Origin: Polytrichum commune
Lineage: Eukaryota; Streptophyta; Polytrichopsida; Polytrichales; Polytrichaceae
Direction of reading: 5' to 3'
Length of the DNA: 64,000 bases
Assembly (NCBI GenBank): GCA_950295325.1
Contig: OX485803.1
Span: 47,075,554-47,139,553, forward strand
Below, in pieces: positions 49,000 through 58,745 of the stretch. The notes under the pieces are model-generated. The model saw only the letters and a program-made list of their open reading frames with translations. It was not told the DNA's origin and did not search any database. Numbering within the stretch: position 1 is the stretch's first letter; each line of letters begins with the position of its first letter. The position numbers were made by a program, and so were the translations under genes.

Positions 49000-49800
49000 T
49001 CAAGGGGGGGGGGGGTGGTTATGTGGATGGCCTCTGATGCATAGTATGTCCGGTTTGAGCCTAGCGTTGCAATGACATCTTTGGGTATCACATGTACATG
49101 GAAGTAGCCATGGGGGGACTGTATTTTCTTGGGGTAGTTCATTATGCGTTCCTGCATTCATCAATGTATAATGTCTTGATATTTGAGTTGATAGAATGAG
49201 TTTGCGTATTTCCCATACCGCTTTGTTATGCCTTTTTGTTATGAGTGCATGGATGTGTTGTTGTTGGCATTTAAGTAGTACATGTAGCCATGTGTCCGCA
49301 TCTGTTGAGTTGCAGATAGGACATGTTCTCGATGGGAAGGCTTCTCTGCCAAAGAAGAGTTGTTTTTGGACGTGGCCCATATATTGTCCAGTTCGAAATT
49401 TTATTAAGCATATTTTTTGTTTATTTGTGATGGTAGGATTCGTCCAAAAGTCATTTGATAATATTTTATCTATGTCGTCGTTTTCTAGCCATTTATGTAA
49501 TTGGTGTGTTTGATTTGCTATGATTGTTAGGTTATGTCCATTGTCATGTTTGAGAATGTGTTGACTAAGGTGCCTAATGGGGCCCTTGTCAGGTATTTCT
49601 TGCATGGAATGCCACCAATCTTTTTGTAGGTGGTATGGTGTAGGATGTGCATGCTTGTATGGGACTGTGGCATCTCTATGGACTAATTCACGTCCTTGTT
49701 TGGCTAGTGTATCTGCTTGGTCATTTCCTCCTATGTTTGTGTGGGCTTTTATTTTGTGGAGTGTGGTGGTTTGTGTGCGGGATATTAACATTTTAATCAT
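49000..49800 (-). pseudogene. RNase H C-terminus, CCHC knuckle and restriction-like endonuclease of the shorter LINE copy (266-codon open frame)
   Basis: This is the longest open frame in the window. It starts inside RNase H, continues through KAHTNIGGNDQADTLAKQG, then a zinc knuckle CPICNSTDADTWLHVLLKC (C-x2-C-x9-H-x4-C) and KRHNKAVWEI. It ends after CTCDTQRCHCNARLKPDILC (KPD at about 49045-49056) and a Pro run. CCHC, then an RHN motif, then (K/R)PD and a downstream acidic residue in a hydrophobic strand is the layout of the restriction-like endonuclease of R2-type elements. The next frame continues IQFIKFTYCNDRF, where the acidic residue seen in the other copies (FIEF) is Lys. Upstream, the normal start is lost through decay, so the annotated Met is internal. 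Confidence 0.8.
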
Positions 49801-50356
49801 GCTTTCTAGGATTATTTTATCCGGGTGACTGTTATGACTAGTGGGGTGTTTGATTTGGGTGTTTAGGAGGTATAGGATGTTTAGACAATCTGTGAATATG
49901 TGGGCTGGCTCATTTCGGTATGTTGTGGTGAGGAGTTGTAAAGTGGTGTATGGCCATCATTTCTGCTCGTAAAATATTTTGTAGTCCCGGTAATCTTTTT
50001 GCAATTTTTAGGTTCTTGAAAGGGTTGTAAATACCATATCCAATTTTTTCACGTCTTCATTGTCCATTGTTTGTTTGTTTGGGTGGTTTGAATGACCCGT
50101 CCGTGTAGTAGCAAAATTGGGGTGGGTATTTAAGGGGTAGGCATTGTTCAGGGTTGATATTCCATGGGTTGGTTGGAATTTGGATGGTCGGCCGCGGGGG
50201 GGCGGGGGGGCGGGGGGGGGTATGTGAGTTTGGTCCATTTTGTATTGCGGTTCATTAAGGTGTCTAGTGGCATTGGTGGTGCAATTTGGCTAAACATTTC
50301 GGGGATTCGTAGTGTGTTAGCAATATCTGTCATTTGTTGAGTATATGTCATTGTTC
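49690..50356 (-). pseudogene. Pro-rich linker and RNase H domain of the shorter LINE copy
   Basis: After a Pro-rich linker (LTYPPPPPRPPAADHP, about 50170-50225, caused by C runs), the RNase H core is visible in pieces. CYYTDGSFKPP near 50085-50112 is the first catalytic Asp strand. A TGA stop follows within about 12 residues, then GYGIYNP, a frameshift, and RLPGLQNILRAEMMAIHHF (catalytic Glu). Another frameshift leads to AHIFTDCLNILYLLNTQI (second Asp) and finally KAHTNIGGNDQADTLAKQG at about 49690-49750 (His and last Asp). All four acidic positions and the His are kept. The enzyme would degrade the RNA strand of the RNA:DNA hybrid during reverse transcription. One stop and two frameshifts inactivate it. 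Confidence 0.85.
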
Positions 50357-50866
50357 CTATGGGTAATTTTTATGGTGTATGCATAATATGTGTAAAGCGC
50401 GATTTTTTGTTCTAGGTTCAGTCCTTAGTTCTGGGGGAATTGTTGGTTCTTCGTAGATGATGGTATCGGCTTTGAAGTGGGCTATAACATGTGAATATGG
50501 GAAGGGTTCATTGTGGGGATTAGAATTGTGATACCAATTTTCGTCTGGCATTACTAGTAATGTGATAGAGTTGGAGTCGTTTTTGGTTGCTAGGCGGGCC
50601 CAGTGGAGGGCTTGTTGAGATTCGGTGTTTGTGTGTGGGTGGGCATATCCATTGCCATGCCATTTATGATGGAATGCTTTTCCAACTGATCCAAATACTA
50701 CATCTCTAGGAAATGGGGAGTGGAATTGTCTTAGTGTGGTGGGGCATGTTACTGGCGATGAGAAATATGAGTGTGTTATTTGGAATGTGTTTATGAAGTT
50801 TTCAATGATGGCATTTGGGAGTGTGTATTGCGAAAGTTTAAGGGGGTCATTTTTGGAGTTTTCTAT
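50357..50866 (-). pseudogene. PCIF1-like methyltransferase domain in a LINE (169 open codons)
   Basis: This frame is open from a TAA at 50867-50869 to a TAG at 50357. There is no Met near the beginning, so it is an internal part of a longer polyprotein. In order I read LPNAIIENFINTF, ITHSYFSSPVTC, FPRDVVFGSVGKAF (50672-50710), GYAHPH (50633-50650), QALHWARLA, SITLLVMPDENWY, HVIAHFKADTI and YEEPTIPPEL. PCIF1-family adenine methyltransferases show a comparable order: a (F)ASPxN element, FGS-x-G, a G-x-x-x-NPP(F/Y) catalytic loop, a helix rich in A and H, then a strand with VV-P-W. At the NPPF position this copy has AHPH, so the catalytic Asn is absent. The family methylates the cap-adjacent adenosine of RNA polymerase II transcripts. 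A role in capping or disguising element RNA would be inference. It lies directly upstream of the RNase H region. The fold assignment is by eye. Confidence 0.5.
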
Positions 50867-50989
50867 TTATATATTTGGTATAACCATGCCACTTCTGTTT
50901 CGAATGGTTGGGTGGGGGCCTCTAGGTTGTGTGGTCTATTTAGTGCTAAGTGGTATTGGCCATTACACCATAAAAGGTATTATACCTCC

Positions 50990-51700
50990 CTTTCAAGAGG
51001 TGGGCTCCAGTAAGTAATAAAGTATGGGTTGGGTGTCATGGGGGCGAGTGGTGCTTGCTTGTCGTCTAGTTTCTTTAATTGAGGAGTAGATAGGTGAGAT
51101 CTTTGATGGAGTTTTGGTTTATGTTTTTCATGAGGTTTTTGATTATGGGTTTCAGGATTTTTAGTTTGGTGAATCTCTATACATGGTGTTTGTGTATGAC
51201 CCTCTTACCCCAGCCATGATGGTGATGATGTTGTTTATTTTCCATCCGTTATTTTGGAGCTTATTAATTAGTGGGTCATATTAAGTGTGTTTTTGTTTGA
51301 GCATTTGTTCCGGGAACCTGTCATAGCAATATGTGAGTTCTATGAATTGTAGGGTATTGGACTTTGGTTTGGGGCTTCTTATTTACATAGAATGTATGGT
51401 CTCAATTTTGTGAGGCACTGGCATGGTGGTTGTGTGCAGGTGTGCTTAAGCGACCATTATGGGATTGGCGAGTCAAGGGGCATGAGTCCTACGGTGGTCA
51501 ATGTGAAGAATCGAGCAAATTTGTTAGATTATATTGATTGGGTGATAAGGTGCATTGCTTTATTGTGGCGGCCTATTCAAATCCTTTCATATGTTGATTC
51601 TCACATGTAAATAGGAGGTGGGGCCATGTGTCTCGGGCATTCTAGAAGCAAAGTGTGCAGTTGAGATTAGGGTGTGTGTTGGGCCAAAAAACATTTTCCT
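50990..51700 (-). pseudogene. CCHC knuckle and restriction-like endonuclease tail of the long LINE copy
   Basis: CTLC (51648-51661 region), a stop, then NARDTWPHLLFTCENQH gives C-x2-C-x9-H-x4-C, the same spacing as the shorter copy. Further on come CTQPPCQCLTKLRPYILC (51386-51430), a stop, and LQFIELTYC (Glu at 51339-51341). The PD is PY, as in the fragment at 5.9 kb, while the Glu is kept. The sequence then runs through a Lys-rich tail into the 3' UTR with the 24-base block at 50985-51008. Confidence 0.72.
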
Positions 51701-51949
51701 TATGGTTGCCCATGTATTGTACATATCTTAATTTTAGAGCTTAGGTTCCTTGGGTCTTTCATAAATGATTGGATAGGTTCTTTGATAACCCTTTGTCAAC
51801 ATATGGAAATTTGTTTTTGGCCATCTTAATTTCTTGTTTCTGGTATTCTTTGTTGATGAATGTGTGGAGGTTGCAAGTGGCTTCATCATGTGTGGCGGTT
51901 GGGCAACTTGCTAATCAATAGGGAGTGGTGTGTTTAGTGTGTATGGGTT

Positions 51950-52419
51950 GTGTAGTGCTGGCTTTGTCTTTGTGGACACCTTCATTTGCTATTATGTATG
52001 CTATTTTGTTGCTAGTGATGCGTCTGTGGGCTCCGACTTTGTGGATGAAAATTTTGTGTGGGGTCAAGTATATTTGGTGAACGATTGGTGCTATGAGTAG
52101 TCTGTCAGGTTGGTGTTGTTATGAGGATGGGTGTTCTATGTTGTTTTTGTTAATCAAGAACATGCTATTGAGGTTGTCTATGAATATAGTGTGTGTCTAT
52201 GTGGGTGGTTTGTATGGTTTTTATGGATGTCAATATAGCATGTAATTATGCTTGGAGGATATTTTGGTGGCCATGTAGTCTTTTTGATATTTGTGTGTTA
52301 TTATTAGGGTTGTATATTTTGGACATTGCAATGTTGCCTTCCACTTCACCTTTTGAGTTCTTGGTTGGTGGGATGCAAGAACTATCCATACATGCATTGA
52401 TGCAGGTGGAAATTGAGGG
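51950..52419 (-). pseudogene. RNase H domain of the long LINE copy
   Basis: Minus-strand pieces align to the RNase H of the shorter copy: MDSSCIPPTKNSKG (52380-52400, corresponding to TDGS), SKIYNPNNNTQISKRL, HQNILQA with a stop where the Glu would be followed by LHAIL, and HKVGAHRRITSNKIAYIIAN (51985-52050, corresponding to KAHTNIGGNDQADTLAKQ). The last Asp is Tyr and the Glu position is disrupted, so it is inactive. Confidence 0.7.
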
Positions 52420-54199
52420 GGTGATTATGGTTGTATTAGGTTAGTAAGGGTGTCATAGGGGTGGTTTCAGGAGGGGGTCCTACTTTTGGTGTGGACTTCG
52501 ATGTAGTCGAGAATTTGATGTTATATTGTGCAAGGATAGGTTGGATTGGGTAGGTCTCCACATGCATATCATATAGTCTTTTTGTGATATGTTCGAGTTC
52601 TTGTGGGGTTTTCACATGTCCTATGTGGATTTGAGCAGGTTGGTATGCATACTATGGATGTGATAGAGGATTCTATAAATTGGTAATATTTTGGCCATTT
52701 TGGTGTTGTGGTGGGACAATTGCTATCATGTGGGTGTCGGCGTGTCAGTTGAGTGAGAGTTTGTTGGGTTGTCGGTTCCCAACCTCAAAACCACCATCCT
52801 AATAGTCAGCTACATTTTATGGCCCAATGGATAGCTTTGAGAGTGTTGTTGTGGTCGGTGGGTTATGCTAGGCCTACCCCGTTCTATTTAAGGGATTTGG
52901 CACTCCATGTAGAGCAGAAGAGGATGTCTTGGCTATGGGTTGAGTTGTGGTGTGTGAATTGCATGGGGCATGTTAAAGGAAATAATTAGTGGGAGTGAGT
53001 GGTTTTGAATGAGTCTTTTAGAAGGTTGATGATTTTCAGGTGCAAAGTGTGATGTTGGTTGATGGATTCGATATTTTTTGGCTTCTTAAATTTTAGGAAG
53101 TATGGTTACGTATCTTCGTATGAGCCAAAGTATTTATGGGGCGAAGTCTTCAGGTGGGGGTTGGAGGAAGATTGTAAGGTTTGGTAGTTTGTTTTTGGAG
53201 AAGTTGTTCCATATCCAATTTATTTTGTCGGTGGTGATGGTGGACATGTAGCTCCCTTTTGGTCATATATGTGAGATTCTAGACCTTGGATTTGTATAGT
53301 GGGCTTGTATGTGTGGATATCCTTATCTAGGTTGCATTCTTCCGTGGATAGTGCGAGGTTGGTCATTTGTAGGGGTGGGCATATGTCCCTGGTGTCTTTG
53401 GTTGTGGTTTAGGAAGCTTGTGTATGTATGGAGTGTTTTTTGTTTGCGGGTTATCGTATGGTATTGTGTTAGGAGCAGTAGGTGGTGATCCAACAATATG
53501 TTACATGGGTTGAAGAGTTTGATTTGCAACATTTTCCATTAATTGATATAGTGTCTTCTAATGGGTTGTGCCCCCCCCCCCACCCCCCCAATTTCTCTTT
53601 CCTAGTGGCGGTTTAGGTATTTATTATGGCATATGAATTTTGTGCCTAGGGTGGTGTGGGATGTTATGGTTAGAGTGTTGGAGTTGTTTGGTGGCATGGG
53701 GACTGGGGGTATTGGGTGTGGAGAGTGGAGAGTGGGAAAGTATGTGTGCTTCTCGGAGGGTGTTTTTGATAATTATGGGTGTATGTATGTATTTGATTCG
53801 GAATTCTTCCACTGTGAGGATGCCCACAGTGTTATTGTGATGTGTTGGGGACAATGTGGCGATGCCATACATGTATAGCTTGTTAAGTCAATGATGATTT
53901 TTGGCCTTTGTTTATGTTATGGGATTTGTGTATGTTGGGTTGGATCGCCATTCTTGTTCTAGGGGGTTTTTTTTATGGGGAATGAGTGGTCCATAGTGAT
54001 GGTGTGGATTTCATATTCTCTTTCTAGTAAGAAGAGTGTCCCGGCTATGGGTGACCTAGTACATGCTTGGTGTTTGAGTTTGGGGAGATGGAGTGACCTC
54101 CGTATTTGGCGCATATTTACTTGGTGAGGCCTTGGAAGATAATGCCCAATCATCTTTGGTCGTTAAGAGCTTGTAGTAGTTCTTGGGCTATGTGGTTTA
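52420..54199 (-). pseudogene. LINE linker between reverse transcriptase and RNase H
   Basis: Fragmentary minus-strand frames (53959-54153, 53624-53872, 53323-53532) continue the LINE without a domain I can name. They include ESTA-type thumb remnants, NHNQRHQGHMPTPTNDQPRT and HMIAIVPPQHQNGQNITNL at about 52690-52740. I do not see the methyltransferase-like domain of the shorter copy here, so the two copies may be different subfamilies or this part is too decayed. A C-run interruption lies at 53571-53590. Confidence 0.5.
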
Positions 54200-55402
54200 T
54201 GTAGGCAGGGACGAGGGAGGTTGCATTTATGTTGAAGTCTTGACTAGAGAGGTGGGTGAGTATGTTTGTTGTACTTTTGCATGTGTTGTAGATTTCTTTA
54301 CTTAGTTTGTTGAGTATTTTATCTAATTTTTGGATGTCCGGTTTTGAGAAATGGATGATGCAGATGTTGTATGCTATGCTAGCTTTGAAGAAATTGTATT
54401 TAGGATTTTAAATCATTTGTTTGAGTCTAGTTGGTGACATGTTTAGTTGTGTATTATGTTTTTTGGCTTTGTCGGTGGTAAATTGTTTTTGTAGTTTCCA
54501 TTCTAGTGATTGTATGAGATGGATCTAGGTATGTGTATCATTTGTTTTAGGTGAGGGTGGGGAATATTTTGGATTTTTAGGTGACTATTTTGTGACTAGA
54601 TGTAGGCTCTAAAGGCATTTGGTTTAAATTTGGACTTGTTTGGTCAACATGTAATGACACATTTTGAGAGGTTGAGGTCCACATGTGACCATTTTGGGAG
54701 CTTTTGTATTTGTGGTTGGATGGCTTGGATGTCATCAGTTTTCATTATGCGATCATCAATGTAGACTGTGGTGGTGCAGATGACAAAGGATATGGTGAAG
54801 TTGTAACCTAAATTATCTTTTCCCTGCCACCTGAGGAATGGTTCCATAAATACGATGAATAAGTATGTGCTAAGGATGCCACCTTACATGGTTTCATGAT
54901 TTATGTGGATTAGGGATATTGTTTCAAAGTGGTTGGCATAGAAGGAGGTGGTGGAATCAATGTAAATATTACCAACTAGTTCAATTGTGGTTTGTGGAAG
55001 CCGAGGTCAGTGAATCCAAACGCATTTTGGAAATTGATGTAGGTTAGGTACATGTCTTAATTTGTGAGACTTGCGTCCTCAATGGTTGCTATAATCATTT
55101 GGATTTATATTGTAGCATTACGTTGTGGTGTAAATCCTTCTTGGCTAAAGTGTAGGGGTTTGTGTTTTTCTTTGTAGTTTGTTCGGAGGGTTGTTAGGGT
55201 ATTGGTGTATAGATTGTATATTGTCTTGGCCAATGCAATTATACATGTCTATAGTTTGTGAGGAGCAAGGCGCCTTTTTTTGGGGGGGGGGGGGGAGAAT
55301 GGTATATTGTGTCTCCAATAGGTCGGGATTTTATTTTTATTTTTATAGCATTGTTGGAAGAAAAAAAGAAAAAGAAAAAGAAAAACATGTTTTGGTAGGA
55401 GG
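54200..55402 (-). pseudogene. LINE reverse transcriptase, catalytic part
   Basis: Continuing past the hAT site on the minus strand: LPPSYQNM, a phenylalanine run from a CTTTTT repeat, and QQCYKNKN. Later come LHFSQEGFTPQRNATI (55117-55160), IQMIIATIEDASLTN, then TYINFQNAFG (motif A, about 55015-55044), GGILSTYLFIVFMEPFLRW (motif B, about 54830-54875), VYIDD (motif C, 54752-54766) and WSHVDLNLSKCVIT. The palm aspartate of motif A is Asn (codon at 55033-55035) and the motif B GDTLSP-like core is altered. Motif C keeps both Asp. With several stops besides, this polymerase is dead. It would have made element cDNA at the nicked target site in the nucleus. Confidence 0.9.
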
Positions 55403-55410
55403 GCGGTAAT

Positions 55411-56851
55411 CAATGTGTATGTTTGACAAATTTCATGTGACGTTCAACCTCAAATCCAAAGTGTCACATGACGTTTTCAAAAACAAAATGAATGTCAATT
55501 GACATCTACATTTTATTCCAAAATGTCACCTCAATTTTTGGCTTACACAATATTTTAGAAAACTAATATTTTGAATAATAAAAAACAAACTTGATTTGTT
55601 ACCAAAAAAAAAAAACTATCAATCGAGCGTAAGTATCCTTCGGTCTCGCATGTTTCTCCACTTATGCAATGTGATTAGAGAGAAATGCACGACATACAGA
55701 AAAGAAGTCAAGAGCCTTGAATTTAGGCATCTTTCTCCACTTTTTGCTTCTGAATCTGCAGCCAGACTCTGCTATCTCTCCGCCAAAAGCAACGGACAAA
55801 AACTCTCAAAGGTGATCAACATGGGTGACTCTCTTGCACTTTAGTACGGAGGCTCTGAGGCTCACAATTACGTATGCTCCTCCCTTTGCTTGATTCTAGT
55901 TGAATGTATCTATTTATCTATCTACCTATCTGCTGAACAATCAATATCAACCGATATCCTTTTGAAGCATATTATATCCTTTAGTGGTAAAGAAAAAGAA
56001 TAAAAAGTTGTTCAATTGGTGAGGTCTGATCTAGGTCTCTGAACTGGAATTGTGAAATATAGAAACACTTCTAGTGCGCTGGCCAACAAAAGGTTGTTAC
56101 AAGAAGGAATATTGATTATCGTTGGGAATTAATTGGTTCCAGGTGTTTCCAGAGAGGCAGGGGAAGTGGAAAGCAACCACACAATCACAACTTCATAATT
56201 ACAAGTTAATTATCCCAACAGAACAATTCACTCTGGAACAAAGTGCGCGACAATCAATCCTAACCGAAAGCAGGTGATGATCTTCGTGCCACTTCTGCGT
56301 CATTTTTGCAGTAAGAAGCCTCTCCTGCTCCAAGAAAGCTCAAAGGGATTCAAATGCTTTCAACAAGGGAGCTTTGCGATTCAAAGGGAATTGCTCAAAA
56401 CAACTTTGGTTGAAAGCAAGAAAAACTCACATTGGTTGGAAGCAAGAAAAAACTCATATGGAGTGGAGGATGTGCAAGCACCACGGTGATACAAACATTT
56501 GCCTCGCCATGTTCCTAGTTAGTCTCGCTCTCCGATCACCATCTAAGCTCCCGGTTACAAAGGAAATTGCAAGAGCAAAGTTGAACTAAGTATGTTAGTG
56601 AGTGTAGGAAGTTCTCCTACTGTTATGGGTTATGTTTTCCGGATACTTGAGCTGCACTTTATAGTACTCAAGTAATACGTGTCATTTCAATTTCTAGTGT
56701 GTCAATTGACGTGTGGTTTTTTTCTTCACAAGTCACAGTACATGTCAATTTCTAGATTGTGCGTGTCAATTGACGTGCATTTTTTTTTTGTGCAAGTTTT
56801 TGCGTGTCAAAAGAGAAAAACTTGCAAAAACTTTGTCAAACATATACACTG
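55411..56851. mobile_element. Non-autonomous hAT element (1,441 bp) inside the LINE
   Basis: The ends are CAATGTGTATGTTTGACAAA (left) and, as complement of the right, CAGTGTATATGTTTGACAAA, matching the hAT pattern C-A-R-N-G. An exact 8-bp GCGGTAAT flanks it (55403-55410 and 56852-56859), the hAT duplication size. The palindrome GTCAATTGAC occurs three times near the ends (55494, 56701, 56765), like subterminal transposase-binding motifs. The interior has frames of 82 (55596-55844) and 71 codons (56274-56489) with no transposase signature, perhaps captured sequence. It must have been moved by a transposase encoded elsewhere, after the LINE was in place. Confidence 0.92.
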
Positions 56852-56859
56852 GCGGTAAT

Positions 56860-57434
56860 GCTTAATTAATTTCTTTAGGGATGTTGCTAATCCCTTGAGC
56901 TTTGCCTGAGGCTACCCTTTTGAGGCAATTGTCATAAACTTCTCGGGAGAAGTGGTTGAGTGTGTGGTGGGGGGGGTGCCTAAAATGATTCATTTGGAAG
57001 TGTGCCATGGGTATTTGCATACCACACACATGCATGTGTTGGGGTGGTCTAATGTATCATCACAAAGGGGTGTTTGTCATTGGAACAGGAGTTTGTTGGG
57101 AGCATTTGCTATGTCTGTAGGTTGGTTTGGATGTTGATTTGTGGGTCTTGGAGACATGCAAGGGGGTTGGTGTTCGTTGGTTGAGATTTTTCTTGTGAAT
57201 TCTTTTGGTTTCATGTCTAGTAGGATTTCCATATTTGGTAATGACAACCCTACCATTGATGGTTATTTGTTTTGAGGTTTGCTAGCTCTTCTATTCATTG
57301 GGCGTATCAATGGGAGTGGGGGGGGGGGCGGGGGGGGGGGGTTTGCATACGGTTATATTGATTTTAGGGCTACTAGGTAAGGGTGGTTGGATGCATGGGG
57401 GTGGTTGTATGTGGCTCAACTTGCCTTGCGGATG
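56860..57434 (-). pseudogene. LINE reverse transcriptase, N-terminal (finger) part
   Basis: Mostly decayed sequence with G/C runs at 57321-57340 and 57521-57537. At the end nearest the hAT insertion it reads HFSREVYDNCLKRVASGKA-QG and NIPKEI (about 56866-56955), the finger motif that precedes reverse-transcriptase motif 1 in LINEs. A TAA follows PKEIN. The sequence then enters the hAT target site and resumes as ALPPSYQNM on the other side. Confidence 0.75.
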
Positions 57435-58640
57435 CTATGGTGGATTCTTACTTGATTTTTTCATAATTTCTCTTGCTTTATGGGGAGAAAACCACCTTGG
57501 TTTTTGGCTCGGGTGGTTAGTGGGGGGGGGGGGGGGGTTGGCCATGCATGTTTGTTTGATGCATTTGGTGAGGGAGTGTATAATTTCTTGGAATTGTTCT
57601 TGTGCATTTTCTTTTTGTTGGGGGTGAGTTGCTTGTGGTGTACTATGTTTGTAAGGTTGTCTATTTCTAGCTTGTTTTCTTCTAAGAACATTGTTTGGAG
57701 TTTTTGGAGGTTGGTTGGGGGATATGATATGGGGGTTGTTGGTAGGTGATGACTTCCATTTGGTGATTATGTTGTTGGGGTGGAATTGTATGTAAACTGG
57801 GAAGTGGTCAGAGTTTTGGTTGTCATTGATTAGTGTGTTATTTTTAAAGGTGTTATGATTATGGAGATTGGTGTAGAAGCCATTTGTATGGCTTGTTGAG
57901 GCGTAGTTGTGGCCTCCTTGTCGTGAGAAGCTTTGATGGTGTTTTGTGGTATGGAGTCCTAAGTTGAGTGTGTGTGTTGGGCCCATTCGTGGTCGGTTTG
58001 ATTTTGGGAAGTTGTTATCCCATTGGACATTCGTCATTTGTGGAGTGCATCTCTGTTTAAGTCCCTGGCTAGGATGATGTCATGTTGTGGGTTGTGATCT
58101 ATTAGAACTTGGTTTTGGTCTTGGATTTTCATTTACAAGATTTATGTCACATGGGTGAGTAGGCATGCATATATGTGGGATGAGTATGGGTTTTATGGGT
58201 TTGTTGATCTTGAGTGCTTGTAGGTAGGGCAAGACTACGGCTGGAGTTGGGAGTTTGGTGATATTGTCACTGATGGACATGTGTATCATTGCTAGGATGT
58301 TTACCGGGGTGCATGTTGAGAATTGATTGTGGCGATATGGCTTAGTGATGTTGGAGTTGTTGTGTATGATTTTATAGTATGGAAATCTTCGGACTATGTA
58401 GATCGTAGACTTGTTTTTGTGGAGTTTAGTTTCTTGTATGAGTGTTGTTTGTGGGTCATTGTGTTGTGCTTGTAGGAAAACTTTAATCCCAAGAAGATTA
58501 GAGCTAATATGGCATGTGTTCCAAGTGCATGTGCTTAGGGTTGTGGTGTTGTGGTTGTCTGTTGTTGTAGGTGGGATGTTTGTGGTGTGGTTGGGGTGTG
58601 TTAGGTGGTTATGCCTTGAGTTGTATCCTTTGATGTTGTG
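57435..58640 (-). pseudogene. APE-type endonuclease domain of the LINE
   Basis: In order on the minus strand: STCTWNTCHISSNLLGIKVF (Trp-Asn at 58518-58523), TLIQETKL (QET at 58428-58436), a CMPTHPCDINL strand (about 58155), HDIILARDLNRDAL (DLN near 58049-58066), a frameshift at about 58040, and QNSDHFPVY (SDH at 57804-57812). These are the metal- and phosphate-binding motifs of exonuclease-endonuclease-phosphatase enzymes that nick the target for LINE insertion. GDxN reads RDLN, so the conserved Gly is Arg. Downstream a 200-codon open frame runs into a Pro-rich linker and KPRWFSPHKARE, a common lead-in to LINE reverse transcriptases. Confidence 0.88.
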
Positions 58641-58745
58641 AGCACACTTAGGGATTTCTCATATCAACTCTTTGTTTAGGTTGTCTTGGGTTATTGGGTC
58701 TTCTTTGGGTTATTGGGTTTTGTTTTGTTGTGGTGATTGTGTGAC

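Larger units (their letters stand above)
48600..50940 (-). mobile_element. Dualen-like LINE, shorter copy (5'-truncated)
   Basis: Minus-strand order from 50940 to 48600 is: a PCIF1-like methyltransferase domain, a Pro-rich linker, RNase H, CCHC zinc knuckle, restriction-like endonuclease motif, Lys/Arg-rich C-terminus. The reverse transcriptase and APE endonuclease expected upstream are absent on its own side. Instead the 3' end of a second copy begins at about 50950. It is either a 5'-truncated insertion or was cut by the longer copy landing in it. The 3' end is near the G tract at 48599. It carries fewer lesions than the longer copy. Confidence 0.75.
50940..58745 (-). mobile_element. Dualen-like LINE, near full-length copy, interrupted by a hAT element
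   Basis: Read from 58745 down to about 50940, the domains are APE endonuclease, reverse transcriptase, a long linker, RNase H, CCHC knuckle, restriction-like endonuclease tail and 3' UTR. Without the hAT insertion (55411-56851) it is about 6.4 kb. Two nucleases of different folds in one LINE are known from the Dualen/RandI clade (Chlamydomonas), which also carries RNase H, so that clade is the best assignment. The 3' UTR holds the 24-base block (50985-51008) shared with 5471-5494. Many stops and frameshifts make it inactive. Outer ends are approximate and target duplications were not found. Confidence 0.8.

Noticed and set aside
49196-49828. Plus-strand frames of 105 and 83 codons
   Set aside because: Shadows of the minus-strand RNase H and nuclease frame.
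57298-57627. 109-codon plus-strand Gly-rich frame
   Set aside because: Antisense to the LINE; the Gly run comes from G homopolymers.
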